This document shows, in pieces, positions 1 through 7,604 of a stretch of DNA of 13,769 bases. Source of the stretch: a bacterium. GTDB lineage: Bacteria; JALSQH01. The stretch lies in NCBI GenBank assembly GCA_026985515.1, contig JALSQH010000104.1, forward strand, positions 1-13,769. Reading direction: 5' to 3'. The first letter of the stretch is position 1, and every line of letters begins with the position of its first letter. The translations under genes were made by a program, and so were the position numbers. The notes beneath the pieces are model-generated. The model saw nothing but the letters and a program-made list of their open reading frames with translations, ran no database searches and had not been told where the DNA came from.

Positions 1-85
1 TGCTTGGATGATGTCTCATTCCTCCCTTACACTCACACCTTAAATATGTTAAAATAAAAAGAAAAAGGAGGTGCACTGGTAAAAG
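1..85 (+). promoter_or_regulatory. Leader region upstream of phoH
   Basis: This short stretch before the first gene is AT-rich. It holds a possible -10 element TAAAAT at 50-55, with only a poor -35 candidate (TTACAC at 27-32), so the promoter call is weak. A perfect Shine-Dalgarno AAGGAGG lies at 65-71, but 14 bases separate it from the ATG at 86, longer than the usual 5-10. No gene is visible here. The upstream gene, if there is one close by, ends outside the window. Confidence 0.25.
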
Positions 86-1060
86 ATGAAAGGAGTGAAA
101 GTTTCTGCGGAACTTACCATCAATGACCCTGAAATATTCAGGGAGATTTGTGGCTTCAGAAATGAAAATTTGAAGTATCTTGAGGAAACCCTCTCAGTGA
201 CTGTTGGTGCCAGGGGTAACAAGTTTCTCATCCAGGGCGCAGAGGAAGAGGTAAGTGTGGCATTCAAGACCTTGAAAGATATGGAAAGAATGATAAAAAG
301 AGGCCTGCATCCCAGTATAAACGATTTCCACAACTCCATTAAGATTTACTCTGAGCATCTTGATCTGACCTTTGAAGAAGCCTTTGTGGAAACAATTCTT
401 GTAACCTTCAAGAATAAAAAAATCACACCACGCAGTATCAATCAGAAAAGGTATGTTGACGCAATAAGGGACAACGATATAGTCTTTGGTATTGGACCTG
501 CTGGTACGGGGAAAACTTACCTTGCCATGGCAATGGCTGTATCATCTCTCCTGCAGAGGAAGGTAAACAGGATAATACTGACCAGACCTGCTGTTGAGGC
601 CGGGGAGAAACTGGGTTTTCTCCCCGGGGATCTTGCAGAAAAGGTTAACCCTTATCTCAGGCCCCTCTATGATGCACTCTACGATATGCTTCCTTTTGAC
701 AGAGTAGAGGAACTCCTTGCCAGAAATGTTATAGAAATCGCGCCTCTTGCCTTTATGAGGGGAAGAACGCTGAATGACGCATTTATAATACTGGACGAGG
801 CACAGAATGCAACGAGGGAACAGATGAAGATGTTTTTAACGAGACTGGGGGTGGATTCCAAGGCTGTTGTTACAGGTGATATTACACAGATTGACCTTCC
901 GAAGAAGAGTGAGTCAGGGCTTGTGGAGGCTCTCACGGTTCTCAAAGAAATTGAAGGTATTGAATTTGTCTTTTTTGACAAAACAGATGTTGTGAGACAT
1001 AATTTAGTACAGAAGATCATTGAGGCATATGACAAGTATGAGGAGCAGGTTAAGAAGTAG
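86..1060 (+). CDS. ybeZ: PhoH family protein (YbeZ-type ATPase)
   Basis: Cytoplasmic P-loop NTPase of the PhoH/YbeZ family. In bacteria it is linked to RNA metabolism and is a functional partner of YbeY, encoded two genes downstream. The N-terminal ~75 residues look like the small KH-like domain of PhoH proteins. The ATPase core has Walker A GPAGTGKT at 137-144, the family signature LTRPAVEAGEKLGFLPGD around 165-182, Walker B IILDEAQ at 234-240 (Asp237, Glu238), and a late Arg304 that may act as an arginine finger. The length of 324 aa is normal for the family. The ATG at 86 is the first possible start because an in-frame stop lies at 80-82. It is the first gene of the operon, and its stop codon directly abuts the next ATG. 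The identity is clear; the exact RNA substrate in this organism is not known. The name phoH is also used for this gene. Confidence 0.95.
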   Translation: MKGVKVSAELTINDPEIFREICGFRNENLKYLEETLSVTVGARGNKFLIQGAEEEVSVAFKTLKDMERMIKRGLHPSINDFHNSIKIYSEHLDLTFEEAFVETILVTFKNKKITPRSINQKRYVDAIRDNDIVFGIGPAGTGKTYLAMAMAVSSLLQRKVNRIILTRPAVEAGEKLGFLPGDLAEKVNPYLRPLYDALYDMLPFDRVEELLARNVIEIAPLAFMRGRTLNDAFIILDEAQNATREQMKMFLTRLGVDSKAVVTGDITQIDLPKKSESGLVEALTVLKEIEGIEFVFFDKTDVVRHNLVQKIIEAYDKYEEQVKK

Positions 1061-3358
1061 ATGTCAACACTCAGAGAAAAGAAAATCAAAGAGCTGACTC
1101 CTTCAAAGAAGAAGAATCCCCTGAAACGCAGATATCTGACTTCAAAAAATCTCATACTGGTGGGGGTTGCTCTCGTAACAGCTCTGATAATGACTCCCAG
1201 CCTCTATGAAAGGAAAGTACATTACAAAGTTGGAGATATAGCAAGGAAAGATATTAAGGCTCCCTATGATCTCACTATTCCTGACAGAGCAGCCACACAG
1301 AAAAGGATAACAGAAGCACTGAACAGCGCACTTCCCCTCTTTGACTATGATCCTGAGCAGGGGAGGGAACTATCCGAAAAGATCTCTGCCGCCTTTTCTC
1401 AGGGAAAAGGAGAAAAGCTCTCCCCGCAGGAAAGGTTTGAAAAAATAGCAGCATTTCTTGGGGTGAAAGTTTCTCCGGAGATTAAAAATTATGTAAAGAG
1501 CGACAATGATCTTCTTCAAATTGAGTTAAAGTTGAAGAAGCTCGTCACAGAAGTATACAGGCACATGATAGTGGAAGATAAGGAGAGGATCCTCAAAACC
1601 TACAAAAATGGGATTCAGTTGAGGATCCTGGGGAAAAATGGGGTTGTTTCAGTTAAAAACATAGAGAGGGACGCTCTGGAAAAGTCAGTTGATATAAAAA
1701 ACATCAAAGCCTTTCTGGATAAACTTGCCAGAAAGTTGCTTCCAGAAACGCCGCAGGGACTGAGAAAAATCCTTGTGGAGATTGTTTCCCAGCTGATCTC
1801 ACCCAATGTTACCTTTAACAAACAGGCAACAAACGAGAAACTTGAAAAGATTAAGAAGGGTGTCAAGACAGTTTTCTACAAGGTAAAAAAGGGAGAGGTG
1901 ATAGTAAGGGAAGGTGAAAGAATAAATAGAGAGCAGCTACTCATCATAAATTACTTCAACAAAAATAGGAGCAGAGCGAGGGGCTGGCTTTACTTTCTCA
2001 GTATTTTCTTTGTGGATCTCATTCTTCTCATAGTGCTCTACACCTTTTTTAAAATTGTCAGGGCGCATCGTGTCAGGGTGAGAAACAAGGATCTGCTCTT
2101 TCTTGCCACAGTTATTGTAATTTCTCTCCTCGGCATAAAACTTGGAGAAGTCATTGCAGGTGCGGTACATGAAGCGGTCCCTGATATTCCCTCAAGAGCT
2201 GTTCTTTTCTCAATTCCCCTTGCAGCTGCCACCATGGTTGTAAGGCTTACTCTGGGATCACTTATATCTTTCCTTGTTCTGATCTATCTGGCAATTAACG
2301 GTGGATTCATTGTGAATCAGGATCTCATATTTCTGGTGTACTTTTTCGTAACGGGACTGATGGGGATCTACGGGACCCACATTTACAACAGCAGAAAAGA
2401 GATTATGCGCTCTGGATTTAACATAGGCCTGCTGGCAGCTGTTTTCTCCATTGTGGCCAATCTGTTTCATCCTGATATTCTCACCTTTGGCGAATCTATC
2501 GTTTTTGCGATTTTCTCAGGAATTCTATCTGCTATTTTAACCCTTGGATTAATTCCACTTTTTGAATATCTTTTTGGCTATGTTACTCCCCTTACTCTTT
2601 TAGAACTGGCAAATATTGAACATCCCCTGTTAAAAGAGATGCTTTTTAAAGCACAGGGCTCGTATCACCACAGCCTCATTGTGGGAAATCTTGCGGAAGT
2701 AGCGGCTGAGTCAATCGGTGCAAATCCCCTTCTTGCCAAAGTGCAGGCATACTTTCATGATGTAGGAAAGATCCTGAAACCAGAGTATTTTATCGAAAAT
2801 CAGGCTGGAGGAGTGAATCCTCATGACAATCTGAACCCCTACATGAGTGCAAAAATAATTATTTCCCATGTGAAAGATGGTGTCCTTCTTGCAAAGCAGT
2901 ACAATCTTCCACAGGTTATTATTGATGCAATACAGCAGCATCACGGGACAAGCCTCATAAAATATTTTTATGAAAAAGCAAAAGAGACAGCTGAAGATCC
3001 AGAAAGAGTTGATGAAAATGATTTCAGATACCCTGGACCCAAGCCACAAACCAAAGAAATTGGCATAATAATGCTTGCAGACGCTGTTGAAGCAGCTTCA
3101 AGGACACTGGTTGATCCAAGTCTTGGAAGAGTCCAGTATCTGATAGATAAAATCGTCAACCGCATAATTGAAGATGGTCAGCTCGACGAAACTGATCTCA
3201 CCTTCAGAGACATAAAGAAAATAAAGGAAAGCTTCCTGAGGGTACTCTCTGGAGCATTTCATCACAGAATAGATTATCCCGGCGTGGAATTGAATAAACC
3301 TGTTGAAACATCTGAAAATGGTAAAGACAGAGGTAGTAAATCAGCAGAAACGCATTGA
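1061..3358 (+). CDS. pgpH: 7TM-HD domain protein, PgpH-type cyclic-dinucleotide phosphodiesterase
   Basis: Membrane HD-domain protein of the 7TM-HD (PgpH/YqfF) family. PgpH of Listeria hydrolyses c-di-AMP; that substrate is not proven for Gram-negative members. Layout: a Lys/Arg-rich cytoplasmic start, one membrane helix at about 30-48, a large extracytoplasmic domain at about 49-305, seven helices between about 308 and 507, then a cytoplasmic HD domain. Metal-ligand motifs are intact: YHHS at 535-538 (His537), HDVGK at 566-570 (the HDIG variant), His588, His603, QHH at 626-628 and Asp674. The length of 765 aa suits the family. The ATG at 1061 follows the phoH stop with no gap, which suggests translational coupling; AGGAG at 1041-1045 and AGGT at 1047-1050 are the nearest ribosome-binding sequences. 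The last ~20 residues are polar and are encoded in the stretch that overlaps ybeY. The family assignment is firm; the substrate is inferred. Confidence 0.92.
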   Translation: MSTLREKKIKELTPSKKKNPLKRRYLTSKNLILVGVALVTALIMTPSLYERKVHYKVGDIARKDIKAPYDLTIPDRAATQKRITEALNSALPLFDYDPEQGRELSEKISAAFSQGKGEKLSPQERFEKIAAFLGVKVSPEIKNYVKSDNDLLQIELKLKKLVTEVYRHMIVEDKERILKTYKNGIQLRILGKNGVVSVKNIERDALEKSVDIKNIKAFLDKLARKLLPETPQGLRKILVEIVSQLISPNVTFNKQATNEKLEKIKKGVKTVFYKVKKGEVIVREGERINREQLLIINYFNKNRSRARGWLYFLSIFFVDLILLIVLYTFFKIVRAHRVRVRNKDLLFLATVIVISLLGIKLGEVIAGAVHEAVPDIPSRAVLFSIPLAAATMVVRLTLGSLISFLVLIYLAINGGFIVNQDLIFLVYFFVTGLMGIYGTHIYNSRKEIMRSGFNIGLLAAVFSIVANLFHPDILTFGESIVFAIFSGILSAILTLGLIPLFEYLFGYVTPLTLLELANIEHPLLKEMLFKAQGSYHHSLIVGNLAEVAAESIGANPLLAKVQAYFHDVGKILKPEYFIENQAGGVNPHDNLNPYMSAKIIISHVKDGVLLAKQYNLPQVIIDAIQQHHGTSLIKYFYEKAKETAEDPERVDENDFRYPGPKPQTKEIGIIMLADAVEAASRTLVDPSLGRVQYLIDKIVNRIIEDGQLDETDLTFRDIKKIKESFLRVLSGAFHHRIDYPGVELNKPVETSENGKDRGSKSAETH

Positions 3359-3782
3359 AATACCCGAAGAAGAGGTAAAAGAACTGGTCAGGATGATCAG
3401 TGAAGAGGAGGGCTACGGAGAGGGAGAGTTTGTGATAACTTTTCTGGACAGTAACTCCATCACTCGCTTGAATAGAGAATACCTCAACCGGGATGGTGAT
3501 ACAAATGTGATCACTTTTTCTTATGTGAAGGATTTCAATCCTGAAATTGACCCTGTCATTGCAGAGATTTTCATAAACACTGACAGAGTCCTGAGTGAAG
3601 CCAGAGAAGCGGGGATGGAACCAATTGAGAGATTCTGGGAACTTCTTATTCATGGAATCCTTCACGGATTCGATTATGAGCATGAAGGAGTCCCGGAAAA
3701 AGTGGCAAAGATAATGGAAGAAAAGGAGGAATACTACAGGGAAAAATGGAAGAAGAAAGTAAACGGAATGAAGAAAGGGTAA
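3318..3782 (+). CDS. ybeY: Endoribonuclease YbeY, rRNA maturation factor
   Basis: Zinc-dependent single-strand endoribonuclease needed in many bacteria for 16S rRNA 3'-end maturation and ribosome quality control. The diagnostic H-x3-H-x5-H zinc motif is present as HGILHGFDYEH; with the ATG start the ligands are His112, His116 and His122. Upstream of it, TNVITFSY matches the conserved TDVLSFPY-like strand of the family, and AEIFIN fits the next conserved strand. The length of 154 aa is typical. I chose the ATG at 3318; a TTG at 3303 in the same frame would add five residues. Neither has a strong Shine-Dalgarno, so translation probably depends on coupling to pgpH, with which it overlaps by 41 bases. 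It also overlaps the next gene by 37 bases. Having phoH, ybeY and corC together matches the E. coli ybeZYX cluster. The identity is secure; only the start is uncertain. Confidence 0.94.
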   Translation: MVKTEVVNQQKRIEIPEEEVKELVRMISEEEGYGEGEFVITFLDSNSITRLNREYLNRDGDTNVITFSYVKDFNPEIDPVIAEIFINTDRVLSEAREAGMEPIERFWELLIHGILHGFDYEHEGVPEKVAKIMEEKEEYYREKWKKKVNGMKKG

Positions 3783-4621
3783 AAATACCCTGGTGGTTGA
3801 GGAGAACTTCACTCTTCAAGGACGAATTCTTCAAAAATCTTATTCAACTTTACTACGCAAACAGGGATAAATGGAAAGAGCAGGAACAGGAATTTTCTGA
3901 CATTGTTTCACGCATACTTCTCCTTTATCTGGAAGAGGAAACTGTGGGAGATGTTCTGATAAGCTGGGGAGAGGTAAAATACCTTTCAACGGAAACCACC
4001 CTTGAGGAAGTGGAGGAGCTGGTAAAGAAAACCAAACACTCCAGATATCCTGTTCTTGACATTGAGAAGGGAGAAGTGGTTGGACTTCTTCATGTGAAGG
4101 ATCTCATAACGAAATCTGATCAGATCAGAGAAAAGGGCTGGCTCTCGATTCTCAGACCAGCTCACTTCATTCCTGAGGATATAGGTATATTTAACGCTCT
4201 GAAAAAAATGCAGGATCAGAAATCACACATGCTCATAGTCATAAATTCCGCAACTGAGGGTCTTGAGGGTATTATAACGATGGAAGATATTCTTGAACAG
4301 ATCATTGGAGATATAACCGACGAATTTGATCAGGAGAGGGAGAGAAAAAAATATATAATGAGAGTTGAGGGGAGCTCCATAATCGTGAGGGGAGATACTC
4401 CCATAAGGGTACTGAGGGAAAAACTTGGCATAGAAGTTGACGAGGAACTTGAGGAAAAAGTTGACTCGGTGGCTGGATTGATCATTGCGGAAAATGGATT
4501 CATCATACCTGATGTAGGGACTACTGTGAAATACAACGGATGGGAATTTCAGGTTGTAAAATCTGATGCTTCAAAAATTGAACAGGTCAGGTTAAGACCT
4601 ATTCCAGGTAAAGAAAGCTAA
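3746..4621 (+). CDS. corC: CorC/YbeX-type CBS-pair protein (HlyC/CorC family)
   Basis: Soluble member of the HlyC/CorC family. Two CBS motifs lie at about 65-125 (ending in VVGLLHVKDL) and 135-192 (ending in LEGIITMEDILEQIIGDI). They are followed by the transporter-associated CorC_HlyC domain at about 205-285. The N-terminal DUF21 membrane domain of the larger family members is absent, as in E. coli CorC/YbeX. Family members are tied to magnesium/cobalt handling, and YbeX also to ribosome metabolism. The CBS pair probably binds an adenine nucleotide (family knowledge). The ATG at 3746 lies inside the end of ybeY, with AGGGA at 3738-3742 only three bases upstream; the next alternative is a TTG at codon 18. 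The first 13 residues are strongly charged (EEE, KR, EER). It ends the operon, and its last 23 bases are antisense to the end of the convergent lipoprotein gene. No separate terminator is visible. Confidence 0.9.
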   Translation: MEEESKRNEERVKIPWWLRRTSLFKDEFFKNLIQLYYANRDKWKEQEQEFSDIVSRILLLYLEEETVGDVLISWGEVKYLSTETTLEEVEELVKKTKHSRYPVLDIEKGEVVGLLHVKDLITKSDQIREKGWLSILRPAHFIPEDIGIFNALKKMQDQKSHMLIVINSATEGLEGIITMEDILEQIIGDITDEFDQERERKKYIMRVEGSSIIVRGDTPIRVLREKLGIEVDEELEEKVDSVAGLIIAENGFIIPDVGTTVKYNGWEFQVVKSDASKIEQVRLRPIPGKES

Positions 4622-7568
4622 TGGTAACGCTGTCACTGTTCCGGTTACATTCAAGCAAAAGGTAAAGATTTTCTCCTACCTGATAAACTCTGCTGAAAAT
4701 ATTCAGCTCTCTCCCGTTAAGGCAGATGGGATAAAAGTTGTAACCTCTGTCACTTCTGAGTATGATTTCCATTTTTCCCGTGGAGAAGTTGCTTCCTGTG
4801 AGGTACTCCCTTTTTTTAAACTTTATTTTCCCTGCAAAGTAACCTCCAGGGTAATCTATAATCTCGTCAGGAATTTTATCAGGATAATCACCCCCGTAAT
4901 ATATGAAAAATCTTCCTGGATTGCCATGTTCAAATGAGATAAGATCCTCAAATCCATCACCATTCATATCCACAAGGGTGAAGAGGTATCCAAAATTTGA
5001 ATACATCTTTGCAGTGGGGTCTGTGACTGAGAAAAATGGATAATGCTGGGGGAAATCATCACCTCCATAGTAACACAGGACTCTGCCTTTCCCGTCGTCG
5101 TAAGAGAAATTTGAAACGCAGAGGGTCTCAGCGCCCCACCCCCTTGTTGCAAAGTTTCCCTTACGAAAGGCAGGATATTTGGGAAAGATTCCGCTGATGT
5201 AAAGAGAGTCCAGAATCTCCATTTTATCATCAAGGATAAAAAAGTTGTCACCATTATTTCTTTTTACGAGGAGTGCAAAATTGTTTTCTCTACCAGTAAT
5301 TGAAGAGATATTCATCATTTCAAAAGGATTGCCATCATTCAGGTGAAGTTTTGTGTTAAGGTCAACCCAGGCTATTTCATCTCTATTCACATATTCAGTT
5401 ACACTCATACTCCACTGAAAAATCCCCAGTTTTTTCTGTACCGGGTCAAGGAGCAGGAGTTTATCTTCTGAAGCACCCTCTGACACCGCAAGGCCATATC
5501 CAGTTGAACCAAGATTTATTACTCTGTAATCTCCATCCCACTTCTCATCCTGATCAAGGGTAAAGAGAAGAACCTCCACATTTGAGAAAGGATATTCCTC
5601 CGGGTTTTTGACAATAGCCATAGCAATATCCGGTATTCCATCGCCATTCCAGTCTCCACTGACCACTTTAGCATAGTATTCCCATGAATTTATACCAGTA
5701 ACTGTTCTCACATACTCTTTGCTTACATGGGGAGTTAATTTTTTATCTGTGTAAAAAGTGTTTCCAGAATTGTTCTTCACCTTCAATTCCACCTTTGGAC
5801 AGGTAAATGGTATGAGATTTGTGAAACGGAGATTAAGACTTCCCTGATCAGCAGTTGTCGTGGTAACAAATTTCTGAGAATTGTAGAGGGTGGTTTCCAC
5901 AAGAACTTCTTCTGAACCTGTTTCACCGTCAGAGTAAAATGGAGAAATCGTTACCTCACAGCTGTAATAATCGCATTCACCTGTAGTGATAGCATATGGG
6001 TAAAGAGGAGAAGGTGGAGAACTGCCGTATTCACTTCCCACATCTTTAAGAGGTATGAACCACGCCTTTCCATCAGAAGTAGTTGCCCTTTCTGGATACT
6101 CTACCCACCAGGGGGGATTGTTCATACTATTTAAGTCTCTCACAAAGCAGTCACTATTTACATAAAGCCCCGTTACACTCCCCTCCACAGGCTGAAGGGG
6201 AATCAGAGTTACCTCTCTGCCCTTCCACTCAATCCTGTCAACATTGTAAGGCGTGCCATCATACTGGTAAAGTAAGTCATCTTTTCCACAATCAGGAGCA
6301 AGAGTAACAGGTTGTGTGAAAAAGAGTGTGATTCTGGTAACTGGAGATGAGAATTCCGTTCCCCTCATGGGATAGGAGAGATAGAGAACAGGGGGTTTTG
6401 AAAAGTGGTAAAAGTTGTAGATTCTCTGAATGGAGTTGAAAAGATCATCAGTTATGGAGAAATTGAGAATGTTCAATCCATCCTTAACTGCAAAATTTGT
6501 ACTCCATGAAGAGGAAGAAAAATCTTCTCTGTCCCACACTCCATTAAGGAAAAGGTAGCTGTTACTTTCCTTTTCACCGGAAAAGATAGTTACATTCCCT
6601 GCAGAATCTGTATTACTGAGGGAAAAGAATGATGGGGGTGTTATGTCTCTGGTTATGCAGAAATTTTCTGTGTCACTCCTGTTACCTGCACTATCCACGG
6701 CATAGAGGAAAAAGCACCTCTTACCTTCCTCATTAAGATTCAGAACACATTTCCATTCCTCCCTCTCTTCTTTATCATCGCATAAAAGGTAGTTTGTATC
6801 TCTGTCGTAAAGAAAAACTTCACTTCCCTCTTCCCTCACCCCTGTTACTGTTACAGAAAAATCCCTGGTTTTTACCGGATAAAAAAGTGTGGGAGGCGGT
6901 GGGGGCTGTGTGTCAAGTATGACTGTCAGAGTTACAGGGTCACTTTCATTTCCTGCTCTGTCAAAAGCAACAACGTTGAAAATATTTTTTCCCTCAACAA
7001 GGGGTAACTGAAGGGAAAAACTGGTGGAATAATCAACGGGAACATATACCTCTCCATTAACCTTTATCCCTGAATTCGCCTGCTTTGTTCCCCCTACAAC
7101 TATGGGATTCTGATTGGTTATAAAAAAAGTGGAAAAGAAAAGGGGAGGTGGTGGCGGAATGGTATCATGCTCGGTGGAGAAGGAGAAAGTGTAGTCTGAT
7201 CTCATGTGATTACCAAAAAGATCAGTAATCTTCTTTGTAAGAGTTACGGTGTATCTTGTATCATATTCCAGGGGCGTATGAAGCAGCAGATTCAATTTAT
7301 TTTCAACAACCCTTATCTCTCCATAAATTACAGGTTTTATCTGAATTGCCGAAAAGTTGGCACTTTCCGGGTTAATGTCCTCACTGAAAGTGACAACAAT
7401 TTTTTCCAGGTTAACTGTAACTCCAGTTGCACCATTTTCTGGATATGTGGCAACCACATAAGGTGGCGTTTTGTCTGCGTAGTTAACTTCTTTCTTCTTG
7501 CAGGAGATGGGCAGAAATGCGATTAGAAAAATTATGATAAACCATCTATTCTGGTAAAAATTAAGCAT
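4599..7568 (-). CDS. Large exported probable lipoprotein with Ig-like and FG-GAP/VCBS-like repeats
   Basis: No specific function is recognised; it is probably a surface or periplasmic protein. From the ATG at 7568 it is 989 aa. The N-terminus has a hydrophobic signal segment ending LPISC, followed by KKK. Cys23 would be the lipidated residue, though the box is unusual in having Pro at -3. In numbering from the first in-frame TTG at 7604 (12 residues longer): a Big_5-like Ig domain at about 45-145, then Ig-like modules opened by DTIPP, DTQPP and DITPP (148, 231, 320), two of them containing the related AFDRAGNESD and AVDSAGNRSD. A second Big_5-like segment follows from about 404. The C-terminal half holds two DxNxDGxxD calcium-type loops (651-659, 879-887) typical of FG-GAP/VCBS propellers. 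The many Cys residues beyond the signal suggest disulfides. It is transcribed opposite to both flanking operons. The exported, repeat-built architecture is seen; the ligand or role is unknown. Confidence 0.8.
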   Translation of the reverse strand: MLNFYQNRWFIIIFLIAFLPISCKKKEVNYADKTPPYVVATYPENGATGVTVNLEKIVVTFSEDINPESANFSAIQIKPVIYGEIRVVENKLNLLLHTPLEYDTRYTVTLTKKITDLFGNHMRSDYTFSFSTEHDTIPPPPPLFFSTFFITNQNPIVVGGTKQANSGIKVNGEVYVPVDYSTSFSLQLPLVEGKNIFNVVAFDRAGNESDPVTLTVILDTQPPPPPTLFYPVKTRDFSVTVTGVREEGSEVFLYDRDTNYLLCDDKEEREEWKCVLNLNEEGKRCFFLYAVDSAGNRSDTENFCITRDITPPSFFSLSNTDSAGNVTIFSGEKESNSYLFLNGVWDREDFSSSSWSTNFAVKDGLNILNFSITDDLFNSIQRIYNFYHFSKPPVLYLSYPMRGTEFSSPVTRITLFFTQPVTLAPDCGKDDLLYQYDGTPYNVDRIEWKGREVTLIPLQPVEGSVTGLYVNSDCFVRDLNSMNNPPWWVEYPERATTSDGKAWFIPLKDVGSEYGSSPPSPLYPYAITTGECDYYSCEVTISPFYSDGETGSEEVLVETTLYNSQKFVTTTTADQGSLNLRFTNLIPFTCPKVELKVKNNSGNTFYTDKKLTPHVSKEYVRTVTGINSWEYYAKVVSGDWNGDGIPDIAMAIVKNPEEYPFSNVEVLLFTLDQDEKWDGDYRVINLGSTGYGLAVSEGASEDKLLLLDPVQKKLGIFQWSMSVTEYVNRDEIAWVDLNTKLHLNDGNPFEMMNISSITGRENNFALLVKRNNGDNFFILDDKMEILDSLYISGIFPKYPAFRKGNFATRGWGAETLCVSNFSYDDGKGRVLCYYGGDDFPQHYPFFSVTDPTAKMYSNFGYLFTLVDMNGDGFEDLISFEHGNPGRFFIYYGGDYPDKIPDEIIDYPGGYFAGKIKFKKREYLTGSNFSTGKMEIILRSDRGYNFYPICLNGRELNIFSRVYQVGENLYLLLECNRNSDSVTISFLYLE

Positions 7569-7604
7569 CTCATATATAATATATTGGAAAGAGCGGTTTT
7601 GCAA
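7569..7604. promoter_or_regulatory. Compact divergent promoter region
   Basis: Only 36 bases separate the starts of the lipoprotein gene (-) and the PhaC-like gene (+). On the minus strand, TTGCAA (7604-7599), a 17-base spacer and TATTAT (7581-7576) make a credible sigma70-type promoter. Its start would fall at about 7569, right at the lipoprotein ATG. On the plus strand, TATAAT at 7575-7580 occupies the same bases as a -10, with only a poor -35 (TGGTAA at 7552-7557). The two -10 elements overlap, so the promoters could not be open at the same time. GGAAAGAG at 7586-7593 may act as the ribosome-binding site for the plus-strand gene. All of this is by eye. Confidence 0.45.

Noticed and set aside
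679-1155. 158-aa open frame on the minus strand over the phoH/pgpH junction
   Set aside because: It is antisense to two well-supported genes and has low-complexity Phe/Ser content, with no independent evidence of coding.
3204-3812. 202-aa open frame on the minus strand across ybeY
   Set aside because: It is antisense to pgpH, ybeY and corC, which have clear family motifs. The Phe/Leu/Ser-rich composition is what the complement of purine-rich coding DNA gives.
7572-7584. AT-rich near-palindrome as an operator or attachment site
   Set aside because: It is explained by two overlapping -10 elements; it is not a perfect inverted repeat, and no integrase or regulator gene is adjacent.
7569-7604. 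Twelve-residue N-terminal extension of the lipoprotein from the TTG at 7604
   Set aside because: It adds a polar stretch before a clean signal peptide, has no ribosome-binding site, and overlaps the best promoter candidate. The ATG at 7568 is preferred.
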